15,849 nucleotides of DNA from JAUQQI01 sp042408785 (GTDB taxonomy: Bacteria > Chloroflexota > Dehalococcoidia > JAUQQI01): contig JBHOQU010000061.1 of the NCBI GenBank assembly GCA_042408785.1, forward strand, positions 1-15,849, given 5' to 3'. The position numbers and the translations under genes were made by a program. Each line of letters opens with the position of its first letter. Within the stretch, counting starts at the first letter, position 1. The notes under the pieces were generated by a model. It searched no databases. It was not told where the DNA came from and saw only the letters and a list, made by a program, of their open reading frames with translations. Shown here in pieces: positions 1 to 7,306 of the stretch.

Positions 1-1200
1 GGTACAGGGCGTGCGTCGGCTTGCGCCCACGCACGCTGGGGAGTACCCGGCCCCAGTCGCTCCAGACGTGCCTTCCCCGATTCCTCCCGGGTAGGGGAAG
101 GGCGTTTCCGGACCGGAGCCGCTCCCCAAACCTCAGGCCCCGCCGGGCAATCGCCACCGCCGCTGCCCCGTGGGGCGACAGCCCGTACCGGGCCATGAAC
201 TTGACCTTGCCAATGACGCTGGTGTATGCCGGGTTGACCGCGATGACCTCCACGCCCTCCCGGATCGCCCGGGATACCCCCAGGGCATGGAAGGCGGCAG
301 ACGCAAAGTGCGACAGCTTCCGGGCGTGCCGGTCCGACACCTCCCGCAGCCGCGCCTTCTTCGCCCGGAAGTCCAGGCGCTCCACCACCACCGGCTTGCC
401 AGACCCCCGGGCCCAGGACACCACGTCTGCCACCACATCCCCCAGGGTGGCCTGCCGGCCCTGCACCGGCACGGGAATGTCCCGCACGGCCACCGGGTTG
501 CCGAAGCGGTCGACCTCTGCCACCGCTACCCGGGTGGCGAAGCCACCGGTCCACACCCAGGGCGCCGGCCTGCCTGCCGCCGGTCGCTCCGTGGTGGCAA
601 AGAGGTACCAGACACCATCCCTGCGCACGAAGCGGTACGAGATGGCCTGGCCGCCCGTAGGGGAACCGGATGCCGGTGCCGTACTGCCCCGCCAGGGCAT
701 GGGGGACCCGCAGCCGCAGCGTCCCGTCCGGCAGCAGGGTTCAGGTCTGGTTGCCGCCGGTCTCGTCCTTCGACCCCAGGCAGAAGAAGGCATTCGAACG
801 GGCTTCCCGCCACGCCTGGAGCCACTCGGCATGGCAGGCAAAGCCGTTCTCCTCAAGGTGGAACCGGGCGTGGAATAGCTTTCGGGAGCCGAAGCAGAGG
901 GCGGGCCCGGAGCATGGCCTGGTGCAGGCGGAACCGGACCCGCCACCGGCGCGCTGCCCGCTCTGCCACCTTGCCCTTGCGTGAAGCCAGGGCCCGGCGG
1001 CGGATGGCCTTCTGGGCCTCCAAGGTGCCTGGCTTTCCTGGCTGCCTTGACCTTGCCGTTCAGTTCGAAGGCGATGGCGTTGAACTGCCGGCGTGAAGGT
1101 AAACGGCCGGCCAAACAGGGCCGCGATGGCATCCAGGACCGGGTAGACCCCCTCATCCCACGTCGCCAGCGAACATGGGTTTTCCGGTCAATCAGGATGC
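1..1200 (-). pseudogene. Degenerate TnpB-like (IS200/IS605 OrfB family) gene, open at left edge
   Basis: Read on the minus strand, this stretch gives recognisable pieces of a TnpB-related transposon protein, the RNA-guided-nuclease family carried by IS200/IS605/IS1341-type elements. The order is an N-terminal 'VLDAIAALFGRPF' segment near 1150-1100, 'QFNAIAFELNGKVKAARKA' near 1090-1030, the RuvC-I 'GALGVD' near 550, 'AVAEVDRFGNPV' near 510, 'KPVVVERLDFRAKKARL' (probable RuvC-II Glu) near 390-345, and 'VNPAYTSVIGKVKFMARYGL' near 240-180. The frame then stays open to the left edge, so the zinc-finger end lies outside the window. The gene is dead: an in-frame TGA lies at 743-741, and frame changes occur near 1020, 898, 655 and on both sides of 'GALGVD'. 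The frame from about 650 to 1 is intact. The right limit near 1200 is inferred from where EAL homology starts. This could be one of the shorter TnpB-related accessory proteins rather than a classical TnpB. Confidence 0.8.
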
Positions 1201-1590
1201 ATGCTGGCGCAGCTGCTGACAACCCTCACCAGGCCGTGGCTACCCTGAATTGCTTTAAGGCCCTCGGGGTGAAGGTTGCCATCGACGACTTCGGGACCGG
1301 CTATTCGTTCCTGGCCTACCTGGCGCGCTTTCCCGGCGACACGGTTAAGCTGGACCGCTCCTTTGCCGCCCAGCTCCCCCAGAACCCGGCGAGCACAGCC
1401 ATTATCGAGGCGGTGGTGACCTTTGCCCGAACCCTGGGCCTGGCCGTGGTGGTCGAGGGATGTGGAAAGGGACGACCGGCTGGAGAGGGTCAGGGCCCTG
1501 GGCTGTCCGTACGGGCAGGGCTACCTGCCGGACTGGCCCGAGCCGGCCGAAAGTCTGGAGGCCTGGCTGGCGGCCGGGGAGCGCTGTTGA
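1201..1590 (+). pseudogene. EAL-domain (c-di-GMP phosphodiesterase) C-terminal remnant, frameshifted
   Basis: The plus strand encodes the second half of an EAL domain, the cyclic-di-GMP phosphodiesterase fold. Visible in order are 'FKALGVKVAIDDFGTGYSF' (metal-binding DDFGTGYS loop at 1281-1309), 'DTVKLDRSFAAQLP', and 'FARTLGLAVVVEG'. Beyond this the ORF frame becomes nonsense. Removing the single T at 1461 restores 'GVERDDRLERVRALGCPYGQGYL', the usual EAL ending, with a stop at 1588-1590. The N-terminal half, including the E-x-L motif that names the family, is absent. Homology begins at about 1200, next to the start of the tnpB relic on the other strand, so the simplest reading is that the transposon end cut the gene and the remnant then decayed. 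It cannot be functional. The fmt promoter overlaps its last codons. Confidence 0.85.
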
Positions 1591-1615
1591 TGGGACGGGG
1601 CTTTACCGATAAAAT
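1587..1615 (+). promoter_or_regulatory. Candidate sigma-70 promoter for fmt
   Basis: TTGATG (1587-1592) and TAAAAT (1610-1615) are separated by exactly 17 nt, and the -10 box is 11 nt before the fmt ATG. A transcript starting 6-8 nt after the -10 would carry only a few untranslated bases. No Shine-Dalgarno sequence is visible before the ATG. The -35 box overlaps the stop codon of the EAL remnant, so fmt has its own promoter inside a dead gene. Confidence 0.6.
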
Positions 1616-1626
1616 CTGTCGGTGCC

Positions 1627-2559
1627 ATGCGCGTCGTCTTCATGGGGACGCCGGAGTTCGCCCTCCCCACCTTGAAGGGCCTCCATGATGGGGGCTACCA
1701 GGTGGTGGGGGTGTTCACCCGGCCCGATAAGCCGGCCGGTCGGGGCCGGCACCCCACCCCGTCCCCGGTGAAGGAGCTGGCCCTCCGGCTGGGTCTGCCC
1801 GTTTATCAGCCGGCAACCCTGCGCCGGCCGGCGGCGGTGGAGCTCCTTCGCAGCCTCGAGCCTGAAGTGGTGGTGGTGGCGGCCTACGGCCTTATTCTGC
1901 CCCGGGAGGTCCTGGAGGTCCCGCCCCACGGCTGCCTGAACGTCCACCCCTCCCTCCTGCCCCGGTGGCGGGGCCCTTCGCCCATCCCCTTTGCGATTCT
2001 GGCCGGGGATGAATTTACGGGGGTTACGGTTATGCTCATGGACGAGGGCATGGACACGGGCCCCATCCTGGCCCGGTCGGAGCCAGTGCCCATCGGGCCC
2101 GATGACACCACCGCTACGCTGACCCCGAAGCTGGCCGAGGTGGGGGCCCGGCTGCTGCTGGGGACGCTGCCCCGGTGGGCGGCCGGGGAAATCACCCCGG
2201 AGCCCCAGGACGACGGGCAGGCCACCTACAGCCGCCTGCTCAAGAAGGAGGACGGCTTCATCGACTGGGGCCGGTCGGCCGTGGAGATCTGGCGGCAGGT
2301 CCGGGCCTTCGACCCCTGGCCCGGGGCATTCACCCGTTGGGAGGGGAAGCTCTTAAAGATCCTGGCCTGCCGGCCCCTGCCCGAGAGCTTCCTGGCCCCG
2401 CCGGGGACGGTGGTCGGCCTGGACTTCGGGGCCGCCGTCCAGACAGGGAGCGGCCTCCTTAAGCTGGACCGGGTGCAGCTGGAGGGGCGTCGGGCGGTGG
2501 GGATTGCGGAGTTTCTCCGGGGGTATCCGGGGTTTATCGGGAGCCGCCTGCCCAGTTGA
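1627..2559 (+). CDS. fmt: Methionyl-tRNA formyltransferase
   Basis: Transfers a formyl group from 10-formyltetrahydrofolate to initiator Met-tRNA in the cytoplasm, preparing it for bacterial translation initiation. The 310 residues match the usual family length. The N-terminal formyltransferase domain (about 1-205) starts with 'VVFMGTPEFALPTL'. It contains the catalytic segment 'LNVHPSLLPRWRGPSPI' with N105 and H107, and D143 in 'MDEGMDTGPIL'; these correspond to the Asn-His-Asp triad of the family. A C-terminal OB-like domain (about 210-310) follows, beginning near 'DGFIDWGRSAVEIWRQVRAF'. The ATG at 1627 begins exactly at the conserved N-terminus. There is no Shine-Dalgarno and a -10 box lies 11 nt upstream, so a near-leaderless mRNA is likely. 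def, the gene often beside fmt, is not present; the 2-oxoacid dehydrogenase genes follow after 73 nt. Confidence 0.97.
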   Translation: MRVVFMGTPEFALPTLKGLHDGGYQVVGVFTRPDKPAGRGRHPTPSPVKELALRLGLPVYQPATLRRPAAVELLRSLEPEVVVVAAYGLILPREVLEVPPHGCLNVHPSLLPRWRGPSPIPFAILAGDEFTGVTVMLMDEGMDTGPILARSEPVPIGPDDTTATLTPKLAEVGARLLLGTLPRWAAGEITPEPQDDGQATYSRLLKKEDGFIDWGRSAVEIWRQVRAFDPWPGAFTRWEGKLLKILACRPLPESFLAPPGTVVGLDFGAAVQTGSGLLKLDRVQLEGRRAVGIAEFLRGYPGFIGSRLPS

Positions 2560-2632
2560 CCACTGGCCTGTGGCCCCCGTTGGTGCTATGCTTTTGTGGG
2601 AGCGTGATAAAAATCAACGGGAGTGTTGCGTA

Positions 2633-3640
2633 ATGCTTGAGCAGAGGGTCCTAAGCAAGGAGCTACTTCTCGGCTTTTACCGGCAAATGGTTCTCATCCG
2701 CCGCTTCGAGGACAAGGCCGCCGAGATGTATGCCCTGGGCAAGATCGGCGGCTTTCTTCACCTTTACAACGGCGAAGAGGCGGTGGCGGTGGGGGCCATC
2801 TCGGTCCTGCGTCCTGAAGACCACATCTTTACCCACTACCGGGACCACGGCCACGCCCTGGCCCGGGGGATGGACCCCAAAGCGGTCATGGCCGAGCTCT
2901 TTGGCAAGGTTACCGGGGTGAGTAGGGGCCGGGGCGGCTCCATGCACCTGGCCGACCCCAAGCTGCGGTTCTGGGGCGGCTACGCCATCGTCGGAGGCCA
3001 CATCCTTCTGGCCTGCGGGATGGGCCTGGCCGTCCAGTACCGGGGTCTGGACGAGGTGGTGCTTTGCATCTTCGGCGACGGGGCGACCAACATCGGGGAG
3101 TTTCACGAGGGCCTCAACATCGCCGCCCTCTGGAAGCTGCCGGTGGTGTTCCTGTGCGAGAACAACCTTTACGGGATGGGGACCCACGTCCGCCGGGCCA
3201 GCTCGATGCCCGAAATCTACCGCCGGGCCGAGGCTTACGGCATCCGCTCGGAGCAGGTGGACGGAATGGACGTGCTGGCGGTTCGGGAATCGACGGCCCG
3301 GGCCGTCGATTACGTCCGGGCCGGCAACGGGCCCTACTTCATCGAGGCCCTGACGTACCGGTTCCGGGGCCACTCCATGGCCGACCCGGAGCTTTACCGG
3401 AGCAAGGAGGAGGTCGAGGAGTGGCGGCGCCAGCGGGACCCCATCGTCCGGTTCAGCAAGTTCCTGGTGGAAAACGGCTACGCCACCGAGGACGAGCTGG
3501 CGGCCGTCGACCGGGATGTGGAGGCTGAGGTGGAGGAGGCGGTGCGGTTTGCCGAAGAGAGTCCCGAGCCTCCCCTCGAGAGTGTTACGGAGCACGTCTA
3601 CGTTAATCCAGGTCCGGTTCGGAGGGTGACCCATGCCTGA
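2633..3640 (+). CDS. pdhA: 2-oxoacid (probably pyruvate) dehydrogenase E1 component, alpha subunit
   Basis: Thiamine-diphosphate-dependent alpha subunit of E1, which decarboxylates a 2-oxoacid and passes the acyl group to lipoyl-E2. It is 335 residues, the normal length. 'THYRDHGHALARG' (about 67-79), 'GRGGSMHLAD' (99-108), the ThDP/Mg motif from GDG 148-150 to NN 177-178, and 'FRGHSMADPELYR' (244-256, the phosphorylation-loop region of pyruvate E1 enzymes) are all present. The ATG at 2633 is preferred over upstream in-frame starts because GGGAG (2619-2623) precedes it by 9 nt and family homology begins there. The 73-nt gap after fmt has an AT-rich block (GATAAAAAT, 2606-2614) but no convincing -35/-10 pair, so co-transcription with fmt is possible. 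The stop overlaps pdhB by 8 nt. Acetoin dehydrogenase (acoA type) is a close alternative that sequence alone does not exclude. Confidence 0.93.
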   Translation: MLEQRVLSKELLLGFYRQMVLIRRFEDKAAEMYALGKIGGFLHLYNGEEAVAVGAISVLRPEDHIFTHYRDHGHALARGMDPKAVMAELFGKVTGVSRGRGGSMHLADPKLRFWGGYAIVGGHILLACGMGLAVQYRGLDEVVLCIFGDGATNIGEFHEGLNIAALWKLPVVFLCENNLYGMGTHVRRASSMPEIYRRAEAYGIRSEQVDGMDVLAVRESTARAVDYVRAGNGPYFIEALTYRFRGHSMADPELYRSKEEVEEWRRQRDPIVRFSKFLVENGYATEDELAAVDRDVEAEVEEAVRFAEESPEPPLESVTEHVYVNPGPVRRVTHA

Positions 3641-4613
3641 GCTTACGTTCCGGGAGGCCCTGCGTCAGGCGCTCCGGGAGGAGATGCAGCGGGATGAGCG
3701 GGTCTTCCTGATGGGTGAGGATATCGGGGCCTACGGCGGCTCCTACGCCGTAACCCGGGGGCTTCTGGAAGAGTTCGGCGAGAAGCGGGTGAAGGACACC
3801 CCCATCGCCGAGGCGGCCATCGTCGGCCTGGCCACCGGGGCCGCCATCGGGGGGCTAAAGCCGGTGGCCGAGCTGATGACGATAAACTTCAGCCTGCTGG
3901 CCGCCGACCAGATCATCAACCACCTGGCCAAGATCTACTACATGTTCGGCGGCCAGTTTGCGGCCCCCGCGGTGATCCGGACGGCCGCCGGCTGGGGTCA
4001 GCTTGGGGCGACCCACTCGCAGTTTCTGGAGGTAATCTACAGTCACGTCCCGGGCCTCAAAGTCGTCATGCCTGCTACCCCCTACGACGCCAAGGGGCTC
4101 CTTAAGGCCGCCATCCGGGACGAGGACCCGGTCCTCTTCATCGAGCATACCCTGCTTTACGGAATCCGGGGGGAGGTGCCGGACGGGGATTACGTGGTTC
4201 CCATCGGACTGGCCGACATCAAGCGGCCGGGCCGGGACGTAACCATCGTGGCCTACGCCCGGATGGTGCACGTGGCCCTCAACGCTGCCCGCCAGCTGGA
4301 GACGGAGGGGGTCGACTGTGAAATCGTCGACCTGCGGACTCTCCGCCCCCTGGACATCGAGACGGTCATCGAATCCGTCAAGAAAACCAACCACGTGGTA
4401 ATCGTCGAGGAGGACTGGAAGTCCTTCGGGGTCGGGGCGGAAGTAGCTGCCCGGATCGCCGAGCAGGCCTTCGACTACCTGGACGCACCGGTGGTGCGGG
4501 TGGGCATGCTGGAGGTGCCCATGCCGTACAATCGCAACCTGGAGCGCCACGTGGTCCCCGACGAGGCCGACGTGGTGGAGGCGGTCCACTTGGTGGTGGG
4601 CAGCCGGGTCTAA
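3633..4613 (+). CDS. pdhB: 2-oxoacid (probably pyruvate) dehydrogenase E1 component, beta subunit
   Basis: Beta subunit of the heterotetrameric E1, providing the half of the ThDP site that activates the cofactor. It is 326 residues, typical. 'FLMGEDIGAYGG' (25-36), 'KDTPIAEAAIVG' (54-65, where E60 is the expected ThDP-activating glutamate), 'GQFAAPAVIRTAAGWG' (107-122), and 'THSQ' (127-130) with the conserved active-site histidine H128 are intact. The transketolase C-terminal domain follows from about 200 ('DIKRPGRDVTIVAYARMV'). The start lies inside the end of pdhA (ATGCCTGA, 3633-3640), preceded by GGAGGGTGA at 3621, so the two subunits are translationally coupled as expected for an equimolar complex. 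A 42-nt gap leads to the E2 gene. Confidence 0.95.
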   Translation: MPELTFREALRQALREEMQRDERVFLMGEDIGAYGGSYAVTRGLLEEFGEKRVKDTPIAEAAIVGLATGAAIGGLKPVAELMTINFSLLAADQIINHLAKIYYMFGGQFAAPAVIRTAAGWGQLGATHSQFLEVIYSHVPGLKVVMPATPYDAKGLLKAAIRDEDPVLFIEHTLLYGIRGEVPDGDYVVPIGLADIKRPGRDVTIVAYARMVHVALNAARQLETEGVDCEIVDLRTLRPLDIETVIESVKKTNHVVIVEEDWKSFGVGAEVAARIAEQAFDYLDAPVVRVGMLEVPMPYNRNLERHVVPDEADVVEAVHLVVGSRV

Positions 4614-4655
4614 AAGACTTCCAGCCGCCGCTCAGCTAAGAGAGGGGGAGCATAG

Positions 4656-5876
4656 ATGGCCTACCGAGTTACCATGCCCCAGCTTGGGTACGATATGACC
4701 GAGGGGGCCGTCGCCCGCTGGCGGAAGCGGGAGGGGGAGTCGGTCCAGCGGGGCGAGGTCATCGCCGAGATCGAGACGGACAAGGCCACCGTTGAGCTGG
4801 AGGCCTTCGCCTCCGGGGTCGTGCGCAAGATCCTGCTGCCGGAGGGACGGCGGGTCCCTGTGGGGACCCTGATTGCCGTTATCGCCGGGCCCGACGAGCC
4901 CATCGACGACATTCTTAAAGAGGCCGGGGCGCCCCCGGCCCCGTCCGCGCCACCGGCCGAGGTCCCGGCGCCGGCCGCGGCCCAGCCCGAAGCCCCGCCC
5001 GAGGAGGGACGGGTCAAGGCCACGCCGGTGGCCCGGCGGCTCGCCGAGGAGCTGGGAATTGACCTGCGGCAGGTGAAGGGAACCGGGCCGGAGGGCCGGA
5101 TTACCCGGGAGGACGTCGAGGCCTTCGCCGCCCGGCTCCGGGAGCGGCCGGCCGCCGCGCCGCCGCCCCCCGTTGAGGCGCCGGCGGTGCCTGAAGCCGT
5201 GGAGGAGCCCCTCTCTCGGATGCGGCAGACCATCGCCCGGCGCATGACCGAGAGCAAGCAGCAGGCCCCCCACTTCTACGTGACGGTAGAGGTGGACATG
5301 ACCGAGGCGATGCGGCTGCGGGAGCAGCTCAACGCCCAGCTGGAGGAGGACGCCCGCCTTTCGGTGAACGACCTGATAATCAAGGCCGCGGCCAAGGCCC
5401 TCACCAAGTTTCCGCGGCTCAATTCGGCCTTCGCCGGCGACCGCCTGAAAATCTTCAAGGCGGTCAACATTGCCATGGCCGTGGCGACCCCGGAGGGCCT
5501 GCTGGCCCCGGTAATTCATGATGCGGCCGGCAAGAGCATTTTCCAGATCGCCCGGGAGAGCAGGGAGCTGGCCCGGCGGGCACGGGAGGGCCGGCTGCGG
5601 GCCGACGACCAGGTTGGGGGAACCTTTACCATAAGCAACCTGGGGATGTACAACGTGGAGAGCTTCAGCGCCATCATCAACCCGCCCAATGCGGCCATCC
5701 TGGCCACCGGTTCGGTCCAGCGGCGGCCGGTGGTTCGGGGCGACCAGGTCGTTGTTGCCGATATCATGAGGGCGACTATTTCCGTGGACCATCGGGTGAC
5801 GGATGGGGCTGAGGCGGCCCAGTTCCTGGGGGAGTTCAAGCGGCTCCTGGAAAACCCCGTCTCCCTCCTCATCTAA
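4656..5876 (+). CDS. pdhC: Dihydrolipoamide acyltransferase (E2) of the 2-oxoacid dehydrogenase complex
   Basis: Core E2 enzyme, which carries the acyl group on a lipoyl arm and transfers it to coenzyme A. The 406 residues are arranged as one lipoyl domain (about 3-78; K43 in 'EIETDKATVELEAF' is the lipoylated lysine), an Ala/Pro-rich linker (about 90-117), a peripheral subunit-binding domain ('KATPVARRLAEELGIDL' through 'GRITREDVEAF', about 121-157), a second Pro/Ala linker, and the catalytic domain from about 185. The catalytic histidine is H379, with D383, in 'ISVDHRVTDGAEAAQFL'; the usual form is DHRVVDGA, so the active site is conserved apart from one Thr. ATG 4656 has a strong Shine-Dalgarno (AGAGGGGGAG, from 4639). 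Only one lipoyl domain is present, as in many thermophile E2 proteins. The specific acyl substrate is not shown by the sequence. Confidence 0.94.
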   Translation: MAYRVTMPQLGYDMTEGAVARWRKREGESVQRGEVIAEIETDKATVELEAFASGVVRKILLPEGRRVPVGTLIAVIAGPDEPIDDILKEAGAPPAPSAPPAEVPAPAAAQPEAPPEEGRVKATPVARRLAEELGIDLRQVKGTGPEGRITREDVEAFAARLRERPAAAPPPPVEAPAVPEAVEEPLSRMRQTIARRMTESKQQAPHFYVTVEVDMTEAMRLREQLNAQLEEDARLSVNDLIIKAAAKALTKFPRLNSAFAGDRLKIFKAVNIAMAVATPEGLLAPVIHDAAGKSIFQIARESRELARRAREGRLRADDQVGGTFTISNLGMYNVESFSAIINPPNAAILATGSVQRRPVVRGDQVVVADIMRATISVDHRVTDGAEAAQFLGEFKRLLENPVSLLI

Positions 5877-5893
5877 ACCGGAGGTTTTAAGCC

Positions 5894-7303
5894 ATGTACG
5901 ACGTGGTGATCATCGGCGGCGGCCCGGGCGGGTACGTGGCCGCCATCCGGGCCGCCCAGTTGGGCCTGAAGACTGCCCTGGTCGAGCGGGAACGGGTCGG
6001 CGGGGTCTGCCTCAACTGGGGCTGCATCCCCACCAAGGCCCTCATCCGCAACGCCGACATCGTCAACCTCGTCAAGCAGGGGGACTACTGGGGCCTCAGC
6101 TTTGAGGGGGTAAGCTTTGACTATGCCCGGGCTTACCAACGGAGCCGGGAGGTCGTGGACCGGCTGGTAAAGGGCGTGGAGTTTCTCCTCAGCCGCAACG
6201 GGGTCGAGGTCTTCGCCGGGGACGGATACGTGGCCGGCCGGGACCTGGTGGTGGTCAGGCCGGAGGGGCGGGAGCTACGCACCAAGAACATTATCGTGGC
6301 CACCGGCGGCTCGCCCCGGAGCCTCCCCGGGCTGGAGCCCGACGGCCGCCGGGTCCTGACCAGCTACCACGCCCTGAATCTGCGGGAGCTGCCCCGCTCC
6401 ATGGTCATCGTGGGAGGCGGGGCGGTGGGGGTGGAGTTCGCGTACATCTTCCGGGCCTACGGGGTGGAGGTAACCATCCTGGAGATGCTGCCCCGGCTGG
6501 TTCCCCAGGAGGACGAGGAGGTTTCGGCCGAGCTGGAGCGGGCCTTCAAGAAACAGGGAATCAAGGTGATGACGGGAACCAAGGTCGAGAAGGCCGAGTT
6601 GACCGACGGGGGCGTCCGTCTGGAGCTCTCCGGCCCCCAGGGCTCCAGCTCCCTGACGGCCGAGCAGGTCCTTCTGGGAATCGGCATCGTCCCGAACAGC
6701 CAGGGTCTGGGCCTGGAGGAGGTCGGGGTGGAGCTTGAGCGGGGCTGGGTAAAGGTCGACGAGCGGATGCGCACTAACGTGCCCGGGATCTGGGCCATCG
6801 GGGACGTCACGGGCAAGCTGGCCCTGGCCCACGTGGCCTCTCACCAGGGGATCGTGGCCGTGGAGACCATTGCCGGCCTGAATCCGCCCCCGATCAAGGA
6901 CTACGCCGACATGCCCCGGTGCACCTACTGCAACCCGCAGGTGGCCAGCGTCGGGCTGACGGAGGCCCAGGCCCGGGAGGCCGGCCGCCAGGTTCGGGTG
7001 GGCAAGTTCCCCTTCCGGGCCAACGGCAAAGCCCTGGGCCTCGGGGAGGCGGAGGGCTTTGTGAAAGTCGTGGCCGACGCCGAGTACGGGGAGATCCTGG
7101 GGATCCATATGATCGGACCCGAGGTCACCGAGCTCATAAGCGAGGGAGTTCTGGGCCGGCTGCTGGAGGGGACGCCCAAAGAGTTCGGCTGGGCGGTCCA
7201 TCCCCACCCCACCCTCTCCGAGGCCCTCAAGGAGGCCGCCCTTAACGTCTACGGCGAGGCCATTCACATCTTCACCGGGACGGCGGCCGGCCGCACCCGC
7301 TGA
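5894..7303 (+). CDS. lpdA: Dihydrolipoyl dehydrogenase (E3)
   Basis: Flavoprotein that reoxidises dihydrolipoamide on E2 and passes electrons to NAD+. It is 469 residues, a normal length. The FAD motif 'VVIIGGGPGGYVAA' (4-17), the redox disulfide C39/C44 in 'GGVCLNWGCIPTK', the NAD motif 'VIVGGGAVGVEFAY' (171-184), the second FAD motif 'VPGIWAIGDVTGK' (near 300), and the C-terminal active-site 'HPHPTLSEAL' (H438, E443) are all intact. ATG 5894 follows GGAGG (5880-5884) by 9 nt and lies 17 nt after pdhC, making it the last gene of the complex operon. Its stop codon is only 3 nt from the stop of the convergent glycosyltransferase gene, so no separate terminator fits between them. Confidence 0.97.
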   Translation: MYDVVIIGGGPGGYVAAIRAAQLGLKTALVERERVGGVCLNWGCIPTKALIRNADIVNLVKQGDYWGLSFEGVSFDYARAYQRSREVVDRLVKGVEFLLSRNGVEVFAGDGYVAGRDLVVVRPEGRELRTKNIIVATGGSPRSLPGLEPDGRRVLTSYHALNLRELPRSMVIVGGGAVGVEFAYIFRAYGVEVTILEMLPRLVPQEDEEVSAELERAFKKQGIKVMTGTKVEKAELTDGGVRLELSGPQGSSSLTAEQVLLGIGIVPNSQGLGLEEVGVELERGWVKVDERMRTNVPGIWAIGDVTGKLALAHVASHQGIVAVETIAGLNPPPIKDYADMPRCTYCNPQVASVGLTEAQAREAGRQVRVGKFPFRANGKALGLGEAEGFVKVVADAEYGEILGIHMIGPEVTELISEGVLGRLLEGTPKEFGWAVHPHPTLSEALKEAALNVYGEAIHIFTGTAAGRTR

Positions 7304-7306
7304 ACT

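Noticed and set aside
9..36. Inverted repeat GCGTGCGT / ACGCACGC at the left edge
   Set aside because: Only 8 bp with a 12-nt loop inside TnpB-like coding sequence; easily chance at this GC content and unlike the 39-nt palindromes.
170..1096. Long plus-strand open frames over the left 1.1 kb
   Set aside because: They have Pro/Arg/Gly-rich low-complexity translations typical of antisense frames in GC-rich DNA; the minus strand shows real TnpB motifs.
4632..5792. A 386-residue minus-strand open frame opposite pdhC
   Set aside because: Shadow frame rich in Gly/Leu/His/Arg; the plus strand has an intact E2 with lipoyl, binding and catalytic motifs.
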